From positions 1 to 64,000 of the forward strand of contig NZ_JADEXQ010000005.1 in assembly GCF_015207035.1 (NCBI RefSeq): 64,000 nucleotides of DNA, given 5' to 3'. Each line of letters opens with the position of its first letter. Position 1 is the stretch's first letter. This stretch comes from Romeriopsis navalis LEGE 11480. GTDB lineage: Bacteria; Cyanobacteriota; Cyanobacteriia; Leptolyngbyales; Leptolyngbyaceae. The position numbers and the translations under genes are program-made. Under the pieces are notes generated by a model. The model ran no database searches. It was not told the DNA's origin and saw nothing but the letters and a program-made list of their open reading frames with translations. Below, in pieces: positions 1-10,091 of the stretch.

Positions 1-302
1 GTGTTGGTCTGGGCGAGTGTTTGGATAATTAACGCGTGCCAATTGGGTGGCAACTGGGTATCAGCATGGAGAAATAAATAGATTTCTCCAGTGGCTTTTG
101 CTGCGCCATGATTGAGCTGGGTGGCTCTGCCGGGTGGCGATTGGATGACTTTGGCGCCAGCTTGTTCGGCCAGCGCGATCGTCGCATCTTGGCTCCCACC
201 ATCGGCAACAATGATTTCGATATTTGGGGTGTTGAGTCCCGCTAAGGTGCCGGGTAAATTCGCGGCTTCATTCAGGGTCGGAATAATGACCGAAATCTTC
301 AT
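1..302 (-). CDS. Arsenosugar-cluster glycosyltransferase, family 2 (3' part missing)
   Basis: Partial gene reading leftward off the window edge; about 100 N-terminal residues are visible. It opens with the family 2 pattern MKISVIIPTLNEA, followed by IIVADGGSQDAT (nucleotide-sugar binding) and FLHADTQLPP, where HAD is the metal-binding DXD-like site. This matches the TIGR04283 group of glycosyltransferases, which sit with ArsM and a radical SAM enzyme in arsenosugar loci. Its ATG overlaps the stop of the upstream gene by four bases (ATGA at 299-302), so the two are almost certainly co-translated. I infer that it helps attach or process the ribosyl part of arsenosugars; the sugar donor cannot be read from sequence. 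Confidence 0.88.
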   Translation of the reverse strand, partial: MKISVIIPTLNEAANLPGTLAGLNTPNIEIIVADGGSQDATIALAEQAGAKVIQSPPGRATQLNHGAAKATGEIYLFLHADTQLPPNWHALIIQTLAQTN

Positions 303-889
303 TGGAGCTGGGCTGGGAGGTGCGCTAAGTCGTCCGGGCGATCAATGTCAGATAGTTGTGGCAGTAATGTATAGCTGACAGCGTTAGCAGTGGCAATTTC
401 TAAGGTTTTGGCCAAAACGGCATCGGTACTCCAGGGAATTGCTTGAAATAATTCCGGCAATAGTTGGCGGAGTCCGATGAGATAGTAGCCGCCGTCGGTG
501 GCGGGGCCGATGACCAGGTCGTGTGTTGCCAATGCCGTGAAGGCGGTGCGGATGATGGCTTGATCGATAAACGGGCAGTCGGTCCCAATGATCACAATTT
601 GTTTGTGCCCCTGCTGGAAGCCATCGTGAAAAGCGTTGGCCATACGATCGCCGAGATCGCCGTCGCCTTGTGGCTGGTAATTGAGTTCATTGCCCAAGTG
701 CTGGCGGAGCTGGGTCGCAGTGCCACCACAAAACCGAATTTGGATTGGGACGGCGCAAGCCGTGGCCATCGCGATGGTATGTTGATTCATCCGGCGCTGC
801 AATTGCGCTGCACCTTCGGCACCCAAAGCCGGAATCAGGCGGGTTTTGGCCTGACCCGCGATGGGGTAACGGGCGAAAATCACCAACAT
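299..889 (-). CDS. Arsenosugar-cluster nucleotidyl/glycosyltransferase (DUF2064, TIGR04282 type)
   Basis: A 196-residue protein with a GT-A-like fold. The N-terminus MLVIFARYPIAGQAKTRLIP is the hallmark of the DUF2064/TIGR04282 family, and later motifs IGTDCPFID and PATDGGYYLIGL carry the acidic residues expected to bind metal and nucleotide sugar. Length is normal for the family. Its ATG directly abuts the arsM stop codon with no gap, and its own stop overlaps the next gene, so it is the middle gene of a tight leftward operon. Family members co-occur with TIGR04283 proteins and arsenic methyltransferases. The exact reaction is not established, so the function is inferred from neighbours. Confidence 0.88.
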   Translation of the reverse strand: MLVIFARYPIAGQAKTRLIPALGAEGAAQLQRRMNQHTIAMATACAVPIQIRFCGGTATQLRQHLGNELNYQPQGDGDLGDRMANAFHDGFQQGHKQIVIIGTDCPFIDQAIIRTAFTALATHDLVIGPATDGGYYLIGLRQLLPELFQAIPWSTDAVLAKTLEIATANAVSYTLLPQLSDIDRPDDLAHLPAQLQ

Positions 890-2104
890 TTAGCAGCAGC
901 TCTCACCGTTTGTGACTGTTTCGTTGTAGTCCATACCTTTGGTTTCACGGGGGTCGCGCTTGGCGTTGTCACGGCAGTCGAAGGATTTTGCCTGACCTGG
1001 CTCGACCGGTTCGATCGGTAACACAGGGATGAAGTCCTGATGATATGGCCCTTGAGGATCGGTGTAGAGGTTGAAGGTTTTCTCACAGACGGCCATCCGT
1101 TCACCGCGATAGAGAATATGGTCGTCGTCGTCTTTGACGGCTTTCCAGGGGCCTTTGTAGATGACGGCTTGGTTGTGGTCCCAGCATTCGCCTTGTTTGC
1201 CTTTGTAGGCTTGGACGGTGAGCGATCGAAATTCAATCCCATTAATGACTTGCCAGGGCGTTTCTTGGCGGGCCAGGATTTCGATGCCGTGAAAGCCGGC
1301 AGCTTCAAACATTTCGAGGAATTCGGCTTCTTGGAATGCGCCGGAGATGCAGCCGCTCCAGAGTTCGGGGTCGTTGAGGATTTCTTGGGTGACGGGTTCG
1401 TCGCACACAATGTCAGAAATCACGGCGCGGCCACCGCGTTTGAGAACGCGAAAGATTTCTTGGAAGAGTTGATTTTTGTCCTTGGGGCGAACGAGGTTTA
1501 AGACGCAGTTAGAGACGACTGCATCAACGCTCGCGCTGTCAATTAATGGTTGTGTTTGGCGTAGGCGATCGCACTCAGCTTCAAAGGCGACCATGCTTTC
1601 AAAGGTTTTGATCGGGTGGGCTTCGAGCCACTGCTGGGCGGCGCTCCAGTCCAGGGCGAGGTCTTGGATTTTGCCTTTGACGAAGGAAACGTTGTGGTAG
1701 CCGATTTGGTCGCCAATCGGGCTCAAATATTTGCGGGATAAGGCCAGCATGTCTTCATTCACATCGACCCCAATGACTTGTCCGGTGGGGCCAACTTTTT
1801 GGGCAATGATGTAGCAGTTTTTGCCTGCGCCAGAACCGAGGTCAACGACGGTTTCGCCCTCGTTGATGTAGCGGGTGGGGTCGCCGCAGCCGTAGTCTTT
1901 TTCGATGATTTCCTGTGGCAAGATCTTCAGATACCGACCGTCATAGCCATCGGTGGGGCAGCAGAGTGCGGCTTGAGCTTCTTTGGCTCCTTCAGCGTAG
2001 CGATCGCGGACCGCTTGCTCGATGTCGTAAGTAACCTGTGCATCTGTAACTTTGGTGCCGTTGTCTGGTGTAGTGGCACCCTGTGCAGTTTGGATTGCAG
2101 TCAT
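890..2104 (-). CDS. arsM: Arsenite S-adenosylmethionine methyltransferase (ArsM type)
   Basis: A 404-residue class I SAM-dependent methyltransferase that methylates trivalent arsenic in the cytosol. The SAM motif VVDLGSGAGKN lies near residues 86-96, with GVDVNEDML after it. Cysteines at 48/49, 73, 200 (VVSNCVLN) and 252 (WSGCISGA) match the conserved arsenic-binding and catalytic cysteine set of ArsM. The protein continues past residue 300 with a domain seen in arsenosugar-pathway ArsM proteins and ends in a Cys-Cys pair. It is the first gene of a leftward operon with two glycosyltransferases, which points to arsenosugar synthesis rather than simple volatilisation. The radical SAM partner ArsS is not in the window and may lie beyond the left edge. 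Confidence 0.93.
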   Translation of the reverse strand: MTAIQTAQGATTPDNGTKVTDAQVTYDIEQAVRDRYAEGAKEAQAALCCPTDGYDGRYLKILPQEIIEKDYGCGDPTRYINEGETVVDLGSGAGKNCYIIAQKVGPTGQVIGVDVNEDMLALSRKYLSPIGDQIGYHNVSFVKGKIQDLALDWSAAQQWLEAHPIKTFESMVAFEAECDRLRQTQPLIDSASVDAVVSNCVLNLVRPKDKNQLFQEIFRVLKRGGRAVISDIVCDEPVTQEILNDPELWSGCISGAFQEAEFLEMFEAAGFHGIEILARQETPWQVINGIEFRSLTVQAYKGKQGECWDHNQAVIYKGPWKAVKDDDDHILYRGERMAVCEKTFNLYTDPQGPYHQDFIPVLPIEPVEPGQAKSFDCRDNAKRDPRETKGMDYNETVTNGESCC

Positions 2105-2293
2105 AAAAAATCTTGATCCAGCGACTCTGAGAACTAAATATAGCCTTACTTTAGTTACGCCTGAGTCGATTCAACGGATTTAAATCGGTTTAAGGCAGGG
2201 TTAAGAAGTTTGCGGGTTTATCGTCATGATACGTTTAACACTGTAATTTTTTTGGCATGCAATCTGTTGAACATCATGTGAACCTTGCAAGCA

Positions 2294-2929
2294 CTACGCA
2301 TCATGTTTGAGTGGGGTTAATGTCTGAGTCACGATTGCCTGGGCCTCAGGTTCAGCCACGCCCAGGGTTTGGAGGATCAGCTTGGCGATCTGTTCTGGAT
2401 AATCCGATGGAGTCTGTCCTTCCAGAATGCTGCGAATCGCCATCAGTCCGGTGCCCATCACGAGATCGATCGCTGCCTGGACACTATCGACCTGAAATCG
2501 CTGCTGCTGGATGCCGGCCTCTAGGTCCGATCGGACCCCTTGGTGAATTGTTGCAGTTAAGGGTGCGGCCACGAGGCCAATTCGCACAATCAGCCATCCC
2601 CAAGTGGCATCGCGTTTCGCCTGATGTAAGAACTGGCGGATGGCAAATGCCATGCGTTCAGCTGGATCGGCGATCGCTGTTGACTCCGACCAAACGGCTT
2701 GATTCATCGCCTCAGCCAGAGATGCGACGACGGCCTTCAACACGTCTTCGCGCGTTTCAAAGTAGTTATAAAACGTGCCCCGTGCCACACCGGCGGCGGA
2801 AATGATGTCGTCGATCGTCACTGCGTCCAGCTCTTTGGCGGCAAATACTTGATACGCCGCCTCTAGCAGTTTTGCCCGCGTGCGTTCGCGCTTTGCTAAA
2901 CCAATGTGGGCACGACGAGAAGTATCCAT
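2294..2929 (-). CDS. TetR/AcrR family transcriptional regulator
   Basis: A 211-residue DNA-binding repressor. The N-terminal helix-turn-helix (about residues 12-60) contains RERTRAKLLEAAYQVFA, VTIDDIISAAGVARGTFYNYF and the following F/Y-rich helix typical of TetR. The rest is an all-helical ligand-binding domain with no close match I recognise. The ATG at 2929 is preferred; a TTG at 2941 would add four residues. It is divergent from a GT1-type glycosyltransferase, and the 110-base gap holds two TGAC-N6-GTCA palindromes, so it probably represses itself and that neighbour. The inducer is unknown, but a lipophilic compound glycosylated by the neighbour is a reasonable guess. Confidence 0.92.
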   Translation of the reverse strand: MDTSRRAHIGLAKRERTRAKLLEAAYQVFAAKELDAVTIDDIISAAGVARGTFYNYFETREDVLKAVVASLAEAMNQAVWSESTAIADPAERMAFAIRQFLHQAKRDATWGWLIVRIGLVAAPLTATIHQGVRSDLEAGIQQQRFQVDSVQAAIDLVMGTGLMAIRSILEGQTPSDYPEQIAKLILQTLGVAEPEAQAIVTQTLTPLKHDA

Positions 2930-2990
2930 TTTGCAAGACAAAACAACGATTTCACTTCAGCATATTCCGGCATTGGCACCTCCGTCAAAA

Positions 2991-3021
2991 TGACGATATA
3001 GTCAAAATGACAATATCGTCA
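2991..3021. promoter_or_regulatory. Paired TetR-type operators
   Basis: Two 14-base palindromes of the form TGAC-N6-GTCA stand at 2991-3004 and 3008-3021, 17 bases apart centre to centre, between the divergent TetR gene and the glycosyltransferase. They also sit inside a larger inverted repeat (2987-2999 with 3013-3025, 13 bases, perfect). A possible promoter for the rightward gene, TTGGCA at 2973 and TATAGT at 2997 with 18 bases between, overlaps the first palindrome, which would allow direct repression. Binding by the adjacent TetR protein is inferred from position and symmetry. Confidence 0.75.
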
Positions 3022-3039
3022 TTTTTGGGATATAAACTT

Positions 3040-4335
3040 ATGAAAATTGCGATTATTGCGCTCGGAAGCCGCGGTGATGTCCAGCCCTATGTGGCATTGG
3101 GTAAGGGATTGCAAGCGGCAGGGCATCATGTGCTGCTGTTGAGTCATGAGAATTTTGATGCACTGGCGGCAGCGCATGGCCTGGAATTTTGTGCGATGTA
3201 TGGCAATGTGCAGGCGATTGTCGAAGGCGAAGAAATGCGTCGGTTGTTAGCCAAGGGTAACTTTCTAGAAATTACGAAATACACAGCCCGAGAAAGTAAA
3301 CGCGCAGCAACGATGTGGGCCAAAACTGGCTTGGAAGTCTGTCAAGGTATGGATTTATTGGTGGCTGGGGTGGGTGGTTTGTACCTGGGGCAAGCACTGT
3401 CGGAGAAGTTGCGCCTGCCGCTGCTGCCTGCTTTCGTCTTTCCCTTTACGCCCACCAAAGCGTTTCCGGGGGCGTTGTTTCCCAATGTGATTGCCCGCTT
3501 TGGTGGCATGGTCAATTGGCTATCCCATCAGCTAGTGCGACAAATCCTCTGGCAAGGATCGCGCGGCGGGGATAATGCGGCGCGTCAGCAAATTCTCAAT
3601 ATACCGACTGCCCCGTTCCTGGGACCAAAGCTGGATAGTCGTTATCCGACGCTGTATGGCATTAGTCCGGCGGTGCTATCAAAACCGCAGGATTGGCGCA
3701 ATACGGAGGTGACGGGATATTGGTATTTAGATTCACCAGGGGATTGGACGCCGTCGGCATCGTTGGTTGAGTTTCTCGCAGCAGGTGCACCACCGATTTA
3801 CATTGGCTTTGGCAGTATGGGCAATCGGGATGCGGCGGCAACGGCGGAATTGGTTTTGAGCGCGATCGAGCAAACTGGCCAGCGGGCAGTGCTCTCCTCG
3901 GGCTGGGGTGGACTACAACCTGAGACGGTGCCAGATACGGTTTATCTAATCGATGCGATTCCCCACGATTGGCTGTTTCCCCGGATGGCGGCAGTGGTCC
4001 ATCACGGTGGTGCGGGGACAACAGCGGCAGGACTGCGAGCCGGAGTGCCTAGCATTATCATTCCGTTTTTTGGTGACCAGGGCTTTTGGGGCGATCGGGT
4101 AGCAAAACTGGGTGTCGGAACGGCTCCGATTCCCCGTAAGAAATTGACGGCGGAACGCTTGGCGCAAGCAATTCTGACCGTCGTGAGTGATGCGGCAATG
4201 CAGCAGCAGGCCGCTAGCTTAGGGGCGCAAATTCAAGCCGAAGATGGGATTGCCAGAGTGGTGACGACGATAGAAGAAATTAATCCGCTAAAACTTGTCT
4301 CAATCGCGCATGATGCGGAATTTTCCGGTGATTAG
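3040..4335 (+). CDS. GT1-family (MGT/sterol-glucosyltransferase-like) glycosyltransferase
   Basis: A 431-residue GT-B glycosyltransferase expected to transfer a sugar from a nucleotide donor to a lipid-like or small-molecule acceptor. The start MKIAIIALGSRGDVQPYVALG is the standard opening of this family. The C-terminal half has IGFGSMGN and the donor-binding block around residues 310-345 (AVVHHGGAGTTAAGLRAGVP, then PFFGDQGFWGDRV), including the HHGGAGTT and D/Q signature. The ATG at 3040 was chosen because homologues start there and a weak GGGA lies nine bases upstream; the reading frame stays open further 5' through the operators. Divergent from a TetR regulator that likely controls it. Confidence 0.92.
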   Translation: MKIAIIALGSRGDVQPYVALGKGLQAAGHHVLLLSHENFDALAAAHGLEFCAMYGNVQAIVEGEEMRRLLAKGNFLEITKYTARESKRAATMWAKTGLEVCQGMDLLVAGVGGLYLGQALSEKLRLPLLPAFVFPFTPTKAFPGALFPNVIARFGGMVNWLSHQLVRQILWQGSRGGDNAARQQILNIPTAPFLGPKLDSRYPTLYGISPAVLSKPQDWRNTEVTGYWYLDSPGDWTPSASLVEFLAAGAPPIYIGFGSMGNRDAAATAELVLSAIEQTGQRAVLSSGWGGLQPETVPDTVYLIDAIPHDWLFPRMAAVVHHGGAGTTAAGLRAGVPSIIIPFFGDQGFWGDRVAKLGVGTAPIPRKKLTAERLAQAILTVVSDAAMQQQAASLGAQIQAEDGIARVVTTIEEINPLKLVSIAHDAEFSGD

Positions 4336-4347
4336 CTGTACTGTTGA

Positions 4348-4611
4348 TTAGCGGTGCTGCGCCCAACATACGGTGTTGTTGTGTGGGCGTCGCTTGAAGT
4401 TGACAAAGTATGTTTCGAGGCTGGTTTCTTCTGTGATCTGACAGTCTTCGTCACAATGCCAATGAATCCGTTCGATGCCGGTGAACCATTCTATGACCCA
4501 TGCGCCGACGCGGTTGTCGGGCCAGAGGCTGTGGAGCTGTTCAAGGGTGTTTGTTTGGACGATCAGGATATTGCCGTTTTGGTAGGCGCAGCAGAGAAAA
4601 TCGATCAGCAT
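4348..4611 (-). CDS. Small hypothetical protein
   Basis: An 87-residue open frame, convergent with the preceding glycosyltransferase. I do not recognise a family. The composition is that of a folded soluble protein (many aromatic residues, WVIEWF, HWHCDEDC, YFVNF), with four cysteines and no signal peptide or membrane segment. A comparable open frame exists on the opposite strand (4354-4632), so one of the two is a shadow; the leftward frame is preferred because its translation is more protein-like. Function unknown. Confidence 0.5.
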   Translation of the reverse strand: MLIDFLCCAYQNGNILIVQTNTLEQLHSLWPDNRVGAWVIEWFTGIERIHWHCDEDCQITEETSLETYFVNFKRRPHNNTVCWAQHR

Positions 4612-4828
4612 CGGGGATTGACCGCATTGTAGTTTGTGAGATCGAAGGGAACATCCAATCTACTGCTACCAAATATTTATTTCAAAGAAGAAAATTTTAA
4701 CCTTATCTAAACCTTCTGGCGGATTGGTGGTGCGCGATCGTAGTCAAAATCCATAGTGGAAAGGGTACCCACGTTGAGCTAATTATTTGTTGGCTGTCAA
4801 GGAGTTGGGGGGTTGTGAGTCAGGCGGC

Positions 4829-5261
4829 TTAGGACTTTGAACGTCGATCGGCGATCCAATACACAATCAGGAAGCCCCCTGCGAGTCCACCGATCATCAG
4901 CCAGGGGTAACGATCGAACAGCCAGCCGATGCTGGAGCGTAAGAAGACTAATGCCCAGCCTGCCAGGAGTAGCAGTATGCCGACTCCGGCAAATACGGCG
5001 ACCATTTTGCCAAAGGTGATGAGGTAAATACGTGCTAAGCCTGCCGGGGTCTCGGTATCCCATTGATGGTTGGTAACGGCGATCGCGCCTAAGGCTGATA
5101 CGGCAGTAAAGAGTACTTCGAGGATAGCCAGCCCTGCAATCCTGTTAGTATCGAGCCACTCCCAATGCTGTTGAGTCAAAATCCCAGCCCAGGCGCTGAG
5201 GGAAAGCGCGGCGATCACGAGGATGATGAGTACGAGGTGTTTGATCAATTCTTGACTCATG
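4829..5261 (-). CDS. Hypothetical inner-membrane protein
   Basis: A 143-residue protein with four probable transmembrane segments: about residues 7-26 (LVLIILVIAALSLSAWAGIL), 42-60, 75-105 and 117-135, ending in a basic tail IADRRSKS. No catalytic or binding motif is visible. The ATG at 5261 is preferred over an upstream one at 5299 because the first hydrophobic segment then begins close to the N-terminus. It stands alone, with no evident operon partner. Function unknown. Confidence 0.7.
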
Positions 5262-5473
5262 CGTTTAAGTTTACTGCGCCAAGTTGTGGCGTAGTGCAAG
5301 CGCTTGATGCATCTTGCTAGATGGCTAACTCAGCTATATTTATTGCGGGTGGCGATCGATTTTGATATTCGTGACCATAGTGACTATCTTGGGAAGCAGC
5401 TGGAGGTATAGTGTTGCCTGCTTTATCCATTTAGAATAGAAGGTGCAAACTTATTGCCTCTCAGGTAGCCGGC

Positions 5474-5949
5474 ATGGTAAGAGCCTTTGCCAAAACGCTA
5501 ACACTGCAGGAATTTTTGCAACAGCCAGAGACTAAACCTGCGACTGAGTATCTTAATGGGGAAATTATTCAGAAGCCTATGCCTAAGGGTCGGCACAGAC
5601 GTTTGCAAGTAAAACTCTGCACGACGACTAATTAAGTCTCAGAGGACACAAAAATCGCCTATGCTTTTCCCGAATTACGGTGTAGTTTTGGGGAACGATC
5701 GGTGGTGCTAGATGTATCAGTTTTTCGCTGGAGCAACGGCCCAATAAGGTATTAGATAATATTCTCTATCGCTTAAAAAATGGTAGTCGTCTAGGCTGGT
5801 TTATCGATCCAGATGATTTCAGTATTTTGTTCTTACGACCTCAACAGCAGCCAGTGCTGTATCGTGGCGATCGAGTGGTGCCTGTTCTCTCTGACCTGGA
5901 CTTGATTCTTACAGCTAGTCAAGTCTTTAGCTGGTTAAATATGGTCTAA
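5474..5949 (+). pseudogene. Broken Uma2-family endonuclease gene
   Basis: The DNA reads as a Uma2 (DUF820) protein in pieces. From ATG 5474 it gives MVRAFAKTLTLQEFLQQPET, then EYLNGEIIQKPMPKGRHRRLQ, then a stop. Further on, in other frames, come IAYAFPELRCSFGERSVVLDVSVF and, near the end, RLKNGSRLGWFIDPDD, ILFLRPQQQPVLYRGDRVVP and LDLILTASQVFSWL, which is the family C-terminus. At least one frameshift and an internal deletion of the middle of the domain are needed to explain this. An intact relative lies at 32778-33431. Uma2 genes are numerous and often decayed in cyanobacteria. Confidence 0.8.
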
Positions 5950-6044
5950 CGGTTGAATTCTTCCAGTCGGCACTAGTGATACCAATTCTATTTTTATGCC
6001 CAGTCGCCAACTCGGGTGTGATTCTTTGTTCTGTTACATGCTGT

Positions 6045-8009
6045 TCAAGGAGTATCATTCTCTAGTTGGAGCGCTGCCAACAGTTTAGAATACAAGGTCT
6101 TGACGGCCTCGACAGCAGACTTTTCAACAATGTTGTGCTCGTTTTTTTCATCAACAACCCGATATGCTACTGAACGTTTGCTGGGTATTGAGCAATTGTG
6201 TTGTTCACACCATGATTCAAGTTGCTTTGGTCTGTTTGAACCGGAGAGTTTATTGTCAGGAATTGCCGGGCATCCAGACATTTCGAGGTCAACATTCACA
6301 CACCGCAAATACACGTCCGCGGAAATGTAGTCTTCCAAGACGGTTTCTTGTCCATTTAGCATCGGCAAGTCAACGATACGCGATTGGTCAACACCAGCCT
6401 TAAGGATCTTTGCCCTAATGGCGCGGCCCGCCGAATCGCCATCAACGAGATAAATGGTACGTGTTGATTCGCTGTCAATAATACCGATTTGTTCATTCGT
6501 TTGACTGGACAGCCCGGGCACAATCTGGAAACCAATCGAGTCTACTTCAAGTACCTGCTTTAAGATTGCGGGGACGAGTATCATGTCCGCTGCGCCTTCG
6601 CCAACCACGGAGTATCTCATTGGCATGAATGCTAGTGTTCTGGCCCCCATTGCAAATAGCAGTGGTGAGAATCCAGGGCGTTCACTCTGCCAAAACCAAT
6701 TTTCGACGATACTGTACGGATCATCAGTAGCGACCATTCTTATACCGGAGCCCAAATCTTCAGGAAGACAACCGACAGAGTGGGTTGTGTAGATGACCTT
6801 GGAGGCAAGATGCTGCTTCGCAAGCGTCTGAACCAAATCAGCTTGTGCGTCATAATGAAGGTGTATTTCGGCTTCGTCGATTAGAACAATCGGGCGAGTC
6901 TTCGATGTGGCACGCTTCGACAGAAACAATAGCAACGCAAGGAACTGTCGCAGGCCTTCGCTTCGCTCAATAACCTTGACGTAGTCTCCTCCTTGAGATT
7001 TCAAGAGGACTTGAAGGCGAAAAGAATCTAACTCAAGGCTGAGCGACAGTCTTGATTGAGTCCAAGCGTCCCTCAGCAAATCGTTGATAGTGTCTTCTGC
7101 TGCTTCGAGCAGCGTACGGACCTTGCCGCGATCATCATTTTTTTGGGCGGTATGTAGGGCCTGCAAATCCAGCCCCGAAGCGGCGCAGAGATTTTGCAAT
7201 GCGGTCGGTATTGGTTTCTTTCGTATGCCCCGTTTCCGATCCTCAAAAAAGTACCCTTGGATGTTGTATTCGGAAAGCAGATCTCGATCCGATGCGTCAA
7301 ACAGTAGAATGTGTGGGCGTGACTTCCAGAGATGCTCCATAATCCGAGTGGTCGGAGGCTGAAGCGACTCAAGACTATGTAATGAAGTCAGTTGTTCTGT
7401 GAGGACTGTTTGATTAAGGTTGTTGTTCTCTTCAGCAAGCTGTTCAGCAAGCTGCTCGATAGACTTCAGTAAGGAATTAGGGAGTTTCTCGCTTTCGGAA
7501 GAAAGGCCCGAAATGACCTCTTGGCATAAATCGAAATGAGTGTTGTCATGGCCGCCGTCGTTTCCCCTATCGTCTGATTCGCTAGGTCTCTGTGATTCAA
7601 TATATGCACGGATTGCGTCAATAGTCTTGACGCGGCGAGAAAGTGTGAGTTGTGGTCGCGGTTTTATATCATGTGTGTACTCACCATCAACCTTTTTGGT
7701 AACCACATACCACCGTACATCCTCAGATCCTTGGATATCTGATAGTTCTGCGTGATCAGATGCATCGAGTGCGAATGTCCACTCTGCGACAACATCCGTA
7801 GATGCCATTTGTTTCCTGCGTGTCAGTTCTTGGGCACTTCCTTGTTGGACAAAGGCAGAATCATCACTGAAATGGCGTAAGCAATGAAGCAAGGAGGTTT
7901 TTCCCGCTTCATTGGGACCAACAATCGCGACAAGTTTGCCATCGAGGTTTATTTTCGACTTGGCGCAAAAACGCTTGTAACCTTCAACTTCAAACCAAAC
8001 AAGATTCAT
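6045..8009 (-). CDS. OLD-like ATPase with C-terminal TOPRIM domain
   Basis: A 654-residue protein. The N-terminus MNLVWFEVEGYKRF and Walker A GPNEAGKTS (residues 31-39) are of the SMC/RecF/OLD type. An ABC-like signature SEGLRQFLALLLFL is followed by Walker B PIVLIDEAEIHLH near residue 375 and an H-loop YTTHS. The C-terminal part has a TOPRIM-like pair: VVGEGAADMILVPAIL near residue 470 (acidic glutamate) and YLVDGDSAGRAI near residue 524 (DxD). This is the layout of overcoming-lysogenization-defect nucleases, many of which act in phage defence. No helicase, HNH, reverse transcriptase or other defence partner is adjacent, so it appears to be a stand-alone class. The role is inferred from the family. 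Confidence 0.85.
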   Translation of the reverse strand: MNLVWFEVEGYKRFCAKSKINLDGKLVAIVGPNEAGKTSLLHCLRHFSDDSAFVQQGSAQELTRRKQMASTDVVAEWTFALDASDHAELSDIQGSEDVRWYVVTKKVDGEYTHDIKPRPQLTLSRRVKTIDAIRAYIESQRPSESDDRGNDGGHDNTHFDLCQEVISGLSSESEKLPNSLLKSIEQLAEQLAEENNNLNQTVLTEQLTSLHSLESLQPPTTRIMEHLWKSRPHILLFDASDRDLLSEYNIQGYFFEDRKRGIRKKPIPTALQNLCAASGLDLQALHTAQKNDDRGKVRTLLEAAEDTINDLLRDAWTQSRLSLSLELDSFRLQVLLKSQGGDYVKVIERSEGLRQFLALLLFLSKRATSKTRPIVLIDEAEIHLHYDAQADLVQTLAKQHLASKVIYTTHSVGCLPEDLGSGIRMVATDDPYSIVENWFWQSERPGFSPLLFAMGARTLAFMPMRYSVVGEGAADMILVPAILKQVLEVDSIGFQIVPGLSSQTNEQIGIIDSESTRTIYLVDGDSAGRAIRAKILKAGVDQSRIVDLPMLNGQETVLEDYISADVYLRCVNVDLEMSGCPAIPDNKLSGSNRPKQLESWCEQHNCSIPSKRSVAYRVVDEKNEHNIVEKSAVEAVKTLYSKLLAALQLENDTP

Positions 8010-8468
8010 TCTACGCCCGTACGCTTACTTTCATGGAACAATGTCCGGCTTTGACACCTAAATGATCAACTCAGCGACAGAACTGCAAATACACCGAAAG
8101 TTGACGGATGTCGAGATTATGTTTATATATCAGGAAACTTTCGGCATATCCCCTAGAATAACTCGAAAATTTGCTGCATATCTTGCCAATGGGGGCGATA
8201 TATCAGCTTATTTTTGAATATGGATCTGTCCATATAGCTACGCTCCAAAAAGCTCCTGGAACTTGTTCAAGAGAAAATTCGCCGGAAGCATTACGCATCA
8301 TCGTACCTAACAGAGCTATATTTAACGGGTTGGATTGACATTCTAATTTAGGAAAAATGACATCCGAATGAAATGGGTGTACCTGAGATCGAAGCATTGT
8401 TGAGCAACTTGGTAGTCACAGAAAAAGTGCTATTTCAATCCAGGTACTAATTCCCAGTTCCTCACCCT
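8010..8468. other. Gene-free stretch between chlN and the OLD-like gene
   Basis: 459 bases without a convincing gene. A 64-codon leftward frame (8203-8397) matches nothing I know. Two inverted repeats are visible: CCGAAAGTT at 8094-8102 with AACTTTCGG at 8136-8144, about 85 bases upstream of the OLD-like start, and a short ATATGGA/TCCATAT hairpin near 8218-8235. The stretch is more AT-rich than its neighbours and may contain the promoter of the OLD-like gene. Confidence 0.5.
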
Positions 8469-10052
<1,584 letters not shown>

Positions 10053-10057
10053 ACCCC

Positions 10058-10091
10058 AGCCAGACAATTTAAGCAGCCAGACAATTTAAGC
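10058..10091. repeat. Perfect tandem 17-base duplication at the chlL 3' end
   Basis: The 17-mer AGCCAGACAATTTAAGC occurs twice back to back (10058-10074 and 10075-10091). The right copy contains the chlL stop codon with the preceding alanine codon; the left copy lies just downstream of the gene. The perfect identity suggests a recent slippage duplication. Confidence 0.9.

Noticed and set aside
6045-8009. Gabija, PARIS, Septu or retron system around the OLD-like gene
   Set aside because: No UvrD-like helicase, second ATPase, HNH nuclease or reverse transcriptase lies within several kilobases on either side.
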